From Citricoccus sp. K5 (GTDB lineage: Bacteria; Actinomycetota; Actinomycetes; Actinomycetales; Micrococcaceae), in the NCBI RefSeq assembly GCF_902506195.1, contig NZ_LR732817.1, positions 2,176,244-2,240,243 of the forward strand: a stretch of DNA of 64,000 nt, written 5' to 3'. Each line of letters begins with the position of its first letter. Within the stretch, counting starts at the first letter, position 1. The notes under the pieces were generated by a model. The model had not been told where the DNA came from, made no database searches, and saw only the letters and a list, made by a program, of their open reading frames with translations. The translations under genes and the position numbers were made by a program. Positions 25,832-34,042 of this stretch are shown here, piece after piece.

Positions 25832-26560
25832 ATGCCAGCAGAAACCAACCAGCGCAAGAGACTCTCCGAGCAGGTGGCCGATGAGATCCAGTCGGACATC
25901 CTGCGCGAAGGCCTCACGGCGGGACGCAAGCTCCCAACCGAAGTCCAGTTAATGGAACGCTTCAACGTCAGCCGTACCGTGCTGCGCGAAGCTGTCCACA
26001 CACTCGTCCAGCGCGGGCTGGTGACCGTCACCCCTGGCAGGGGCACGGAAGTGGCCGAGTTCGACGGCTCGATCGTCGCCGAACAGTTCGCCCTCCAGAT
26101 GGAGGCGAGCCAAGGCAGCTTCCCCCAATTGCTCGAGCTGCGTTTCGCGATTGACGTACAGGTCTCCACTTCGGCCGCCTTGAACGTGACGGAGGCGCAG
26201 ATCGCGGAACTGGGCGCCTGCATCGATGCCGGCAAACGGCTCATCACCCCGGACGGGGTCCGTGACCGGCTGGCGTTCCTGGACCAGGATGTCCGCTTCC
26301 ACGAGATCCTGGCGAAGGCCAGCGGGAATCCCTATTTGGAACTGGTGAGCCAACCAATCAACCATTTTCTCCGCAAGTACTACTCGACGCGGGAGGGGTA
26401 CCCCTCCAACCCAGGTCGGACCGTCGAGGAACACGAAACGATCCTCCGGGCCATCAGCCAGGCAGACACCCTGGCCGCGCGCCAGGCCATTGAACACCAC
26501 TTGATGCGCCTGCTACGCCGCTGGTCACCCGTAACACCCGCAGACCAGACGGACGAGTAG
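25832..26560 (+). CDS. GntR family transcriptional regulator, FadR subfamily
   Basis: 242 aa. N-terminal winged helix (LSEQVADEIQSDILREG, LPTEVQLMERFNVSRTVLRE, residues ~9-60; wing GLVTVTPGRGTEV). C-terminal FCD all-helical effector domain with metal/ligand residues in RLAFLDQDVRFHEILAKASG and EEHETILRAI ... EHHLMRLL. Starts at ATG 25832, placed by the leaderless promoter. Sits between the two divergent sugar operons and most likely represses both until a pathway intermediate binds the FCD domain. Confidence 0.88.
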   Translation: MPAETNQRKRLSEQVADEIQSDILREGLTAGRKLPTEVQLMERFNVSRTVLREAVHTLVQRGLVTVTPGRGTEVAEFDGSIVAEQFALQMEASQGSFPQLLELRFAIDVQVSTSAALNVTEAQIAELGACIDAGKRLITPDGVRDRLAFLDQDVRFHEILAKASGNPYLELVSQPINHFLRKYYSTREGYPSNPGRTVEEHETILRAISQADTLAARQAIEHHLMRLLRRWSPVTPADQTDE

Positions 26561-26658
26561 ACGAGCTGTTGACTGCCCACTCGGCCTGATCCGACGACGG
26601 ACACGGCCGCTAATCGCTGTGCCCATCCCCAGTATCACCACCCAACTAGGAGACAACC

Positions 26659-27780
26659 ATGACCACTGGACATCGCAATGTCAGTCGTCGCGCCTTCAGC
26701 TTTGGCCTGCTCGGCGTTTCCGCAATGCCGATCCTGGCCGCCTGCGGAAGCGGGGCACAAGCCGGCGCCAGCGGTGCCAGCAGCGCTTCCGGAGGCGGGG
26801 GCGGTGTCGCAGCCTTCGCAAACAAGGGCATGAACTATTTCTTCTTCGTCACCCAGAACGAGGCGATCAAGCGCAAGTCGGAAGAGCTCGGACTGAGTTT
26901 TCAGACGACCAACGCCAACCACGATTCCAACCAGCAGTTCAACGATTGGAATTCTCTCCTGGTGTCCTCCCCGGTCATGATGATCGCAGACCCCATTGAT
27001 TCGGAAGGCCTCGCCTCGGTCGTCAAACAGTCCAAGGACCGCGGCATCCCGGTAGGGATCGTCGATACCCCGCTCACCCAGGGCGAGGCGGACTTCACCA
27101 TCGCCTTCGACAACTACCGCGCCGGGGAGATGGCGGCCGAGCGGACCGTGGAGCTACTGACAGAGCGTTACGGCGAGCCGAAGGGCAAGGTCCTCAATGC
27201 CTATGGTGCCCTTACCTCCTCGGCCTGGCGGGCCCGCAAGGAGGGCTTCGAAGCGGTCCTCGGCAAGCATGACGGCATCACGCTGCTCTCTCGTCCGACC
27301 GAGGGAGACGAGGCGAACGCTCGCTCGGTGGCGGGGGCGACACTCTCGGAGCACGCGGACCTGGATGCCGCCCACGCTCCCAGCGACGCAATCACCCGCG
27401 GCATCGTGACCACCCTGCAAGCCGAGAAGCGCACCGGTGACCCGACCGCGGACACCCACGTGTTCCTCACGTCCATCGACGGGGAGCCGCAGTCCCTGGG
27501 CTGGATCCGCGACGGCATCCTGGACGCTGCTGTCTCCCAGGACCCGGTGGCTTACGGAAACATCTGCGTCGAGATGCTGTTCGAGCACTCGGCGAAGGGC
27601 AACGCCGTCCCCACCGGAACTTACGAGAACGCCGACTACTACTGGGAGTCCGCCCCGATCGAGCAGACGGAGCAGGGACCGTCCTGTGTCATCCCGCCCT
27701 ATTACATCGACGCGGACAACGTGGAAGATCCGCGCCACTGGGCCAACTACGTGGAGACGAAATGGGGAATGAAGCAGTGA
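26659..27780 (+). CDS. sugar ABC transporter substrate-binding lipoprotein
   Basis: 373 aa Peripla_BP_4-type (RbsB-like) binding protein. The signal contains SRRAFSFGLLG, a possible twin-arginine signal, and a lipobox PILAAC. A Gly/Ser/Ala linker precedes the mature domain. Ligand-contact regions: VTQNEAIKRKSEELGL, an ADPIDSEGL loop, GIVDTPLTQ and FLTSIDGEPQSLGWIRDG. SD AGGAGA is 6 nt before the ATG. Captures the monosaccharide or polyol for the importer encoded next. Confidence 0.87.
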   Translation: MTTGHRNVSRRAFSFGLLGVSAMPILAACGSGAQAGASGASSASGGGGGVAAFANKGMNYFFFVTQNEAIKRKSEELGLSFQTTNANHDSNQQFNDWNSLLVSSPVMMIADPIDSEGLASVVKQSKDRGIPVGIVDTPLTQGEADFTIAFDNYRAGEMAAERTVELLTERYGEPKGKVLNAYGALTSSAWRARKEGFEAVLGKHDGITLLSRPTEGDEANARSVAGATLSEHADLDAAHAPSDAITRGIVTTLQAEKRTGDPTADTHVFLTSIDGEPQSLGWIRDGILDAAVSQDPVAYGNICVEMLFEHSAKGNAVPTGTYENADYYWESAPIEQTEQGPSCVIPPYYIDADNVEDPRHWANYVETKWGMKQ

Positions 27781-29285
27781 CGCAGACTGACGCCCCATTC
27801 CTGGAAGTCCGGAACCTCAGCAAAAGATACGGCACGTTCACTGCCCTCGACTCGACCGACCTGATCGTCGAGTCCGGTTCCATCCATGGTTTTCTCGGCA
27901 AGAACGGCGCCGGGAAGTCGACCATAGTCAAGATCATCGCCGGCTCCGAACGCCCCACGTCCGGACAGGTGCTCTTCAAGGGGGTCGACATCACGGACTG
28001 GCCATTGGCCCGCCGCCGTAAGGCCGGCATCAACCTGCTCCCCCAGCATGCGGAAATCGTCCCGGAGCTGAGCGTCGCGGAGAATCTGGTCCTTCCCGAC
28101 TATCCGACCTCCGGAATGCTCCTGAACAAGAAGCGGCTGCGGACTATGGCCACGGAGCTCCTGGCCAAGTACGACCTGCACTTCGACGTCGAGGCCCGCG
28201 CAGGTGACCTGAGTACCCCCGATCAACGTCGATTGACCATCGTCCGGACCTTGGTGGACGACGGCTCGTTCGCCATGCTCGACGAGCCGACGACGGCGCT
28301 CAGCCAGATCGAGCGCGAATCGCTGTTCACGTGGATGCGGTCCCTGAACGCCAAGGGCCAGACCTTTGCATTCATCTCCCACTATTCCAGCGAGATCCGC
28401 GCGATCTGCAACACGGTGACGGTCCTCCGCGACGGGCACGTGGTCGCGGACAAGACCGATCCTTCGGCGATGACTGCCCATCAGATCTCCGAGCTGGTCG
28501 TCGGCGGTGCCGTTGACGAGTACGTCCGGGATCGGAGGGATTCCGTGGAGACCAAGGTGCGGGTCCAAGGGCTGCGCATCGGCGACACGGGACCAGTGGA
28601 CTTTACGGTGGGCAAGGGGGAGGTGCTCGGACTGGTGGGCCTGCCTGGCTCCGGAGCCCAGGAGACCGCCCGGGCGTTGGGCGGGCTCACCGTGCCGGAG
28701 GTCACCCGGATCGAGATCAACGGTAAGGAGGTCAGCAGCGGCTCGGTCAAGGCGGCCACGGATGCCGGCATCGAGTACTTGACGAACGACCGTCACGGCG
28801 AGGGTATCGTCGGCCCCTTCTCTGTCAGCGAGTCGATCGTGACGGGCCGATGGCCCAGCAAGGGCGGCCTGATCGACCGAAAGTCAATCCGGGACACCTA
28901 CGAGGCCTTCCACCGACGGATGAGGTTTCGGGTCTCTGGACCCGGTCAGGCCATCGAACAGCTGTCCGGCGGAAATCAGCAGAAGATCCTGCTGAGTCGC
29001 ATCATGGCGGTCAACCCGGAGCTCCTCATCTTGGACGAGCCCACTCTTGGTGTCGATGTTGCAGCCAAGGAGGAGATCCACCGGATCATCAACGACCTCA
29101 CTGAGGCCGGCACCTCCGTGATCGTCCTCGCGTATGACATCGACGAGATGGTCCGCGTCGTCGACCGTGTGCTCACCTTCCAGGACGGGCGAATCGTCGC
29201 AAGCCTGACAGGTGAGGACATTTCCCCGGACAACATCCTCCTGCACCTGAATCACCAGTCTTCAGACACCTCCACAGCTGCCTGA
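27762..29285 (+). CDS. sugar ABC transporter ATP-binding protein (RbsA/MglA type)
   Basis: 507 aa with two ATPase domains. Domain 1: Walker A GKNGAGKST, signature LSTPDQRRL, Walker B FAMLDEPT. Domain 2: degenerate Walker A GLPGSGAQET (usual for this family), signature LSGGNQQK, Walker B LLILDEPTLG. Overlaps the binding-protein gene by 19 bp if ATG 27762 is used; GTG 27777 with GGGGA upstream is equally plausible. Energises uptake through the permease encoded next. Confidence 0.9.
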   Translation: MGNEAVTQTDAPFLEVRNLSKRYGTFTALDSTDLIVESGSIHGFLGKNGAGKSTIVKIIAGSERPTSGQVLFKGVDITDWPLARRRKAGINLLPQHAEIVPELSVAENLVLPDYPTSGMLLNKKRLRTMATELLAKYDLHFDVEARAGDLSTPDQRRLTIVRTLVDDGSFAMLDEPTTALSQIERESLFTWMRSLNAKGQTFAFISHYSSEIRAICNTVTVLRDGHVVADKTDPSAMTAHQISELVVGGAVDEYVRDRRDSVETKVRVQGLRIGDTGPVDFTVGKGEVLGLVGLPGSGAQETARALGGLTVPEVTRIEINGKEVSSGSVKAATDAGIEYLTNDRHGEGIVGPFSVSESIVTGRWPSKGGLIDRKSIRDTYEAFHRRMRFRVSGPGQAIEQLSGGNQQKILLSRIMAVNPELLILDEPTLGVDVAAKEEIHRIINDLTEAGTSVIVLAYDIDEMVRVVDRVLTFQDGRIVASLTGEDISPDNILLHLNHQSSDTSTAA

Positions 29286-29311
29286 TGCAGCTGCTTCCGA
29301 AAGGACACAAC

Positions 29312-30367
29312 GTGGCCAATACCTTCGAACTGCAACAACCTCCAGTGCAGTCGGAACCCACCGACGCGAAGGGGTCCTCCCCGGTTAATCACACGTCCAA
29401 GGACACCCCCAAGGTCAAGAAACGTTGGATCGACTTCGCCCTGGACAACATCGTCTGGATCCTGCTCGTGGTCTTCGTACTGATCGGCGCGCTGATGAAT
29501 CCGTTCTTCCTGTCCGTGCCGAACTTTCAGAACATCCTGGTCCAGGCCACTACCCTGGGATTCCTGGGCGTCGCCATCGCCATGTGCATGCTCCTGGGTG
29601 AGATCGACCTGTCCGTCGTCGGAATCCTGGGCTTCAGCGGAGCCGTGGGGGCCGTGGCCATGCAAAACGGTGTTCCCGGATTCCTCGGCATTCTGATCGT
29701 CTTGGGTATCGGCGCCCTGATCGGGTTCATCAACGGGATCTGTGTGGCCAAACTGCGCATGACCTCACTGATCGAGACCTTGGCCATGGGGCTCGTCCTC
29801 GGCGGAGGCGTCCTCGCGATAACCCGTGGCCAGACCGTCTCCATCACGGAGCAGGCCTTCACCTGGCTCGGTCAGGGCCGCATCGCCACGTGGCCGGTCA
29901 TGCCGATTGCCCTGGTGCTGCTTTTCGTTGCCGTCACCGTCTTCCTCTATCGGACCCCCATGGGGCGCAAGATCTATGCCGCGGGCGGAAATCGCCGTGC
30001 CGCCTATGCAGCCGGCATCAACACCAAGAACCTCGTGATCGCCACGTTCACGTTCTCCGGGCTGCTGGCCGCGGTGGCCGGCTGGCTGACCACCGCGTAC
30101 CTCGGCGGCGTCAACCCCACTCTGGGTTCGTCGGACATGTTGCTGTACGCGATCGCCGCGCCAGTCATCGGGGGTGTGGCGCTGACCGGCGGTCGTGGTG
30201 CCACCATCGGAATCCTCGGAGGCGTACTACTGCTCACGGTCGTCCAGGTCGGCCTCCAGGTCATCAACATCGATGCCTACTATGTCGGTGTGGTCGGCGG
30301 CGCCATGATCTTCCTCGCGGTGATCGTGGACGCGATCCGCGTCCGCCGTCGCCAAGCGGCCGAATGA
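29312..30367 (+). CDS. sugar ABC transporter permease (RbsC type)
   Basis: 351 aa. A hydrophilic N-terminal tail (~45 residues) is followed by about nine membrane segments, with the GEIDLSVVGILGFSGAVGA block and the cytoplasmic EAA-like TPMGRKIYAAGGNRRAAYAAG loop that is characteristic of the BPD_transp_2/RbsC family. Start GTG 29312 chosen for the AAAGGA SD; ATG 29285 overlapping the ATPase stop (TGATG) is possible. Confidence 0.87.
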   Translation: MANTFELQQPPVQSEPTDAKGSSPVNHTSKDTPKVKKRWIDFALDNIVWILLVVFVLIGALMNPFFLSVPNFQNILVQATTLGFLGVAIAMCMLLGEIDLSVVGILGFSGAVGAVAMQNGVPGFLGILIVLGIGALIGFINGICVAKLRMTSLIETLAMGLVLGGGVLAITRGQTVSITEQAFTWLGQGRIATWPVMPIALVLLFVAVTVFLYRTPMGRKIYAAGGNRRAAYAAGINTKNLVIATFTFSGLLAAVAGWLTTAYLGGVNPTLGSSDMLLYAIAAPVIGGVALTGGRGATIGILGGVLLLTVVQVGLQVINIDAYYVGVVGGAMIFLAVIVDAIRVRRRQAAE

Positions 30368-30393
30368 CCCAGGGAACTAGGGAGCCGCACACC

Positions 30394-31119
30394 ATGACAC
30401 CCCACAACGAGACTCCGGTGCGCCGTGTGATGGCCATGACCGGTGCCAACGGCGGGATCGGCCATGCGGTCTGCGACCTCCTGGAGCAGCAGGGCCACCG
30501 CGTCTTCAGGTTGGACCTGAACTCCACGGGGCCAGACGCCCTGCACGTTGACGTCACCGATGGCGGTTCGGTGGAGCGAGCATTCGCAGAGATCCTCGAG
30601 ACCGCCGGTCGGATCGACGGGGTCGTCGCGGGCGCCGGAATCGTCGAGGATGATGTGGCCGCAGAGGACATGTCCTCTACCGAGTTTAATCGGATCCTGA
30701 GCGTGAACCTCACCGGTGTCTTCCATACCCTGACATCGGCCGGTCGACACATGCTCACGCAAGGCAGCGGCTCACTAGTCGCTATCAGCTCCATGAGCGG
30801 GAACCACACGGTGAACCGGCCTCAGAACCAATGCGCCTACAACGCGTCGAAGGCGGGCGTCTCGGCACTTGTCCGTTCCCTGGCTGCCGAGTGGGGTGGA
30901 CGCGGTGTTCGTGTCAATGCAGTCTCCCCCGGCTACGTGGCCACGCCTCTGCTGGAGAAGAAGCAGCACCAGGTCGCTTCCTGGACGGAGCACATCCCGG
31001 CCGGCCGGCTCGCGCACGCAGCAGAGGTGGCGGAGGCCGTGTCCTTCCTGCTCTCCAACCGGTCGTCCTACTTCCTCGGCTCCGAGCTGCTGATGGACGG
31101 CGGTTACACCCTTGTCTGA
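30394..31119 (+). CDS. short-chain dehydrogenase/reductase
   Basis: 241 aa classical SDR. Cofactor motif TGANGGIGHAV (~residues 16-26), Asp in FRLDLNS suggesting NAD+, VAGAGI, catalytic Ser in VAISSMSGN and YNASKAG (Tyr/Lys). Ends GGYTL as usual. Start ATG 30394 with GGAG upstream. Probably oxidises a hydroxyl of the imported sugar, polyol or sugar acid. Confidence 0.85.
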   Translation: MTPHNETPVRRVMAMTGANGGIGHAVCDLLEQQGHRVFRLDLNSTGPDALHVDVTDGGSVERAFAEILETAGRIDGVVAGAGIVEDDVAAEDMSSTEFNRILSVNLTGVFHTLTSAGRHMLTQGSGSLVAISSMSGNHTVNRPQNQCAYNASKAGVSALVRSLAAEWGGRGVRVNAVSPGYVATPLLEKKQHQVASWTEHIPAGRLAHAAEVAEAVSFLLSNRSSYFLGSELLMDGGYTLV

Positions 31120-32170
31120 AGCCAGCGTGGCAGAATCCACCGTTCAGGCGGTGGTCATGACCGACGTGGGCCGTCTCGAGAACACTCGGCTCCCAGCTCC
31201 TGTGCCGGAACCACACCAGGTCGTAGTCGAGATCCATAGCGTGGGCATCTGTGGTTCTGACGCCGCATACCTCCACCACGGCCGCATCGGGGCCTGGACG
31301 GTGACCACGCCGTTTGTCCTCGGACACGAGACGGCCGGGGTTGTCGTCCAGGTGGGCAGCGCGGCAGATCCCGCGCTACTCCACCGCCGAGTCGCCGTAG
31401 AGCCCGGCACCCCGTGCTACCGCTGCAGCCAGTGCCGGCAGGGCAGCTATCATCTCTGCCCCGACCTCGCGTTCCTGGCCACGCCGCCACACGACGGTTG
31501 CCTGGCCGAGCGGATCGCGATCGACGAGAACTGCGTGTTCCCGGTCCCCGACTCGATGACCTTCGACCAGGCCGCACTGGTGGAACCGGCATCCGTGGGC
31601 CTCTGGGCCTGCCGACGGGTAAAGCTCCAGCCCGGGGACCGTGTCCACGTGACGGGAGCTGGCCCCGTCGGAATCCTGGCAGGCCTCATGGCCGAGACAC
31701 TCGGAGCGGGCCGGGTCACGATCACGGACATCGACACGAACCGCCGTGAAGTCGCCCGCGACTGTGGGCTGGAGGTGTGCGACGAGGTGGCCGACGTTGA
31801 CGTCCTCCTCGAATGCAGTGGCAACGAGTCAGCACTCCACGCGGCGTTGGACACCATGGCCCCCGGCGGCTGGGTGGCCATGGTCGGCATCTCCCATCAG
31901 GAGTACGTCAGGGTCCCGTTCCCCGCCCTCTTCTCCAAGGAACTGACCTTCGTCACCGTGAACCGTTATGCGCACACATGGCCGGCGGTCATCGACTACA
32001 TCGCGTCTGGCCGTCTGGACGTGGACCGGCTCGTGACCCACCACTTCCCGCTGTCAGAGACCTCCGAGGCCTTTGACACCCAGGCCAGAGATCCCGGCGC
32101 GGTCAAGGTCATGATCCACCCGACTGCAGGCTATTGGCAGTCCCCTGGGCAGCTCCACACAGCCCCCTGA
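31112..32170 (+). CDS. zinc-dependent polyol/alcohol dehydrogenase (MDR family)
   Basis: 352 aa medium-chain dehydrogenase. Catalytic zinc site GICGSD and GHETAG; structural zinc Cys cluster CYRCSQCRQGSYHLC; Rossmann VTGAGPVGILAGLMAETLG; Asp in TDIDTNRR for NAD+. Closest in look to sorbitol/xylitol dehydrogenases. TTG start overlaps the SDR stop by 8 bp; GTG 31127 is an alternative start. Likely converts a polyol to the ketose used by the XylB-type kinase (inference). Confidence 0.83.
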   Translation: MSEASVAESTVQAVVMTDVGRLENTRLPAPVPEPHQVVVEIHSVGICGSDAAYLHHGRIGAWTVTTPFVLGHETAGVVVQVGSAADPALLHRRVAVEPGTPCYRCSQCRQGSYHLCPDLAFLATPPHDGCLAERIAIDENCVFPVPDSMTFDQAALVEPASVGLWACRRVKLQPGDRVHVTGAGPVGILAGLMAETLGAGRVTITDIDTNRREVARDCGLEVCDEVADVDVLLECSGNESALHAALDTMAPGGWVAMVGISHQEYVRVPFPALFSKELTFVTVNRYAHTWPAVIDYIASGRLDVDRLVTHHFPLSETSEAFDTQARDPGAVKVMIHPTAGYWQSPGQLHTAP

Positions 32171-32236
32171 CAATCATCAACCCCGCACAATACGCACTGG
32201 GCCACCACGCCCTTGAGACCAATTGGAGAAGACCCC

Positions 32237-33823
32237 TTGTTGAACCTTAACGGCAGCCTGCTCATCGATGGCCAGGAAATTACGAACCCGGGCGGCGCCC
32301 TTCAGGCCGTGAACCCGGCCACCGGTGAGTCGCTGGAGCCCAGCTATGCCTACGCCTCCCGAGACCAGGTCGAGACGGCAGCCGTGGCTGCGGCCAGGGC
32401 GTTCCGTCCCTACCGCTCGCTGGCGCCGGAGGCCCGGGCCCGTTTCTTGGAGTCCATCGCCGGAAACCTGGAGGCTGATGCCGAGGCGATCGTCGAGCGG
32501 GGGCAACTCGAGACCGGGCTTCCAGAGGCTCGCCTCCAGGGCGAGCTGGCCCGGACTACCGCTCAGCTGAGGATGTTCGCCTCCGTCCTGCACGATGGAG
32601 TCCACCATGCGGTGCGCATCGACCCGGCCCAACCGGACCGTACGCCGGCGCCGCGTGTGGACTTGCGCCAGCGGCGCGTGCCGCTCGGGCCGGTTGCCGT
32701 CTTCGGAGCCAGCAATTTCCCCTTGGCGTTCTCCGTGGCCGGCGGTGACACGGCGTCAGCTCTGGCCGCTGGTTGCCCCGTCATCGTCAAAGCGCACAAC
32801 GCCCACCCGGGTCTCTCGGAGATCGTCGGCAAGGCCATCGTGCGGGCCGTTACCGAACACGACCTGGATCCAGGCGTGTTCGCCCTCCTCTACGGCAGGG
32901 GCTCGGAGATCGGTCAGGCCCTCGTGGCCCATCCGGCTATGAAGGCCGTGGGATTCACCGGCTCTCGCTCGGGTGGGACCGCCCTCATCAATGTGGCAAA
33001 CAGTCGCCCGGAGCCCATTCCCGTCTACGCCGAGATGAGCGCCATCAACCCTGTGGTGGTCTTCGAGGGGAAGCTCGGAACCGATCTGGAGGCCCTCGCC
33101 ACGGGCTTCGTGAATTCGCTGACCAGTTCCTCCGGCCAGCTCTGCACTGTCCCCGGCATCCTGCTGGTCCCCGCCCGTGAGCCTGGTGACAGCTTGGTCG
33201 AAAGGATCGGGCAGATCTTGTCTGAGCGCAATGGTCAGACCATGCTGAGTCCATCCATCGCGCAGTCCTGGGCGGATGGCGTCTCCGAGCTCGGCCGGCA
33301 GGCCGGGGTGGAGAAGATCGCGTCGGGCACTCGAGGGGAAACCGAGAACGCACCGGCACCGCTCGCGTTCGCCACCACGTCGGACGTGTTCCTGGCCAAC
33401 GAGGCCTGTCACGCCGAGATTTTCGGAGCAGCTGCCCTGATCGTCCGTTACGCAGATCTCGGGCAGCTTCAGGAGGTCCTGGAATCACTCGAGGGCCAGC
33501 TCACGGCGACCCTCCAGCTGACGGAGAAGGACTACGAGGCTGCGTCCACGGTCCTCCCGGTCCTCGAGGAGAAGGTCGGGCGCATCGTCGTTAACGGCTG
33601 GCCCACAGGCGTGGAAGTCGGCCACGCGGTCGTCCATGGCGGCCCCTACCCGGCGACGTCTGACTCACGGTCGACGTCCGTAGGGTCGGCTGCCATCGAC
33701 CGCTTCCTGCGTCCGGTTGCCTATCAGGACTTCCCGGAGCAGCTATTACCTGAATCGACTCGCGATTCGAATCCCTGGCAAGTGGCGGGTCGACTGCGCG
33801 ATGGTCTTCCGGAGCAGCACTGA
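32237..33823 (+). CDS. 2-ketoglutarate-semialdehyde-type aldehyde dehydrogenase (NADP+)
   Basis: 528 aa ALDH of the longer KGSADH type. GPVAVFGASNFPLAFSVAGG, FTGSRSGGTAL, catalytic Glu in YAEMSAINPV, and catalytic Cys in SSSGQLCTVPGI. This subgroup oxidises 2-oxoglutarate semialdehyde to 2-oxoglutarate in non-phosphorylative pentose and hydroxyproline pathways. TTG start with GGAGA upstream; TTG 32213 is possible. Its reaction follows directly from that of the FAH-type dehydratase in the opposite operon. Last gene of the plus-strand sugar operon. Confidence 0.84.
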   Translation: MLNLNGSLLIDGQEITNPGGALQAVNPATGESLEPSYAYASRDQVETAAVAAARAFRPYRSLAPEARARFLESIAGNLEADAEAIVERGQLETGLPEARLQGELARTTAQLRMFASVLHDGVHHAVRIDPAQPDRTPAPRVDLRQRRVPLGPVAVFGASNFPLAFSVAGGDTASALAAGCPVIVKAHNAHPGLSEIVGKAIVRAVTEHDLDPGVFALLYGRGSEIGQALVAHPAMKAVGFTGSRSGGTALINVANSRPEPIPVYAEMSAINPVVVFEGKLGTDLEALATGFVNSLTSSSGQLCTVPGILLVPAREPGDSLVERIGQILSERNGQTMLSPSIAQSWADGVSELGRQAGVEKIASGTRGETENAPAPLAFATTSDVFLANEACHAEIFGAAALIVRYADLGQLQEVLESLEGQLTATLQLTEKDYEAASTVLPVLEEKVGRIVVNGWPTGVEVGHAVVHGGPYPATSDSRSTSVGSAAIDRFLRPVAYQDFPEQLLPESTRDSNPWQVAGRLRDGLPEQH

Positions 33824-33960
33824 ACGCCGGTGGCCGTTGACCGATCACCACGCCTCGGAGGCAGTGATGAGTACTTACTTCTAGGCGGGCTCGAGAGATC
33901 AGCGCCCTGCCGTGCCCTCATGCTGGAAGGTCGGTTCTGTCTGCAATAGAGAACACTGTG

Positions 33961-34011
33961 TGGTGGCACCTTTGGGGTGCTGGATGTCCATCATTCCCAA
34001 GGGTGCCACCA
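33961..34011. terminator. bidirectional hairpin terminator
   Basis: 16-bp stem with one mismatch: TGGTGGCACCTTTGGG (33961-33976) pairs with CCCAAGGGTGCCACCA (33996-34011), 19-nt loop. Lies between the convergent KGSADH gene and the flavoprotein operon. Confidence 0.75.
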
Positions 34012-34042
34012 GACGCGGTGTGGGTCCGGATCGCCGGCTGAT

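Noticed and set aside
27762..29285. An inactive ATPase because of a degenerate Walker A in domain 2
   Set aside because: Loss of the Lys in the second domain is normal for RbsA/MglA-type proteins; domain 1 Walker A and domain 2 signature are intact.
18955..33823. A complete Weimberg pathway
   Set aside because: Only the last two steps have candidates; pentonate dehydratase and lactonase are missing from the locus.
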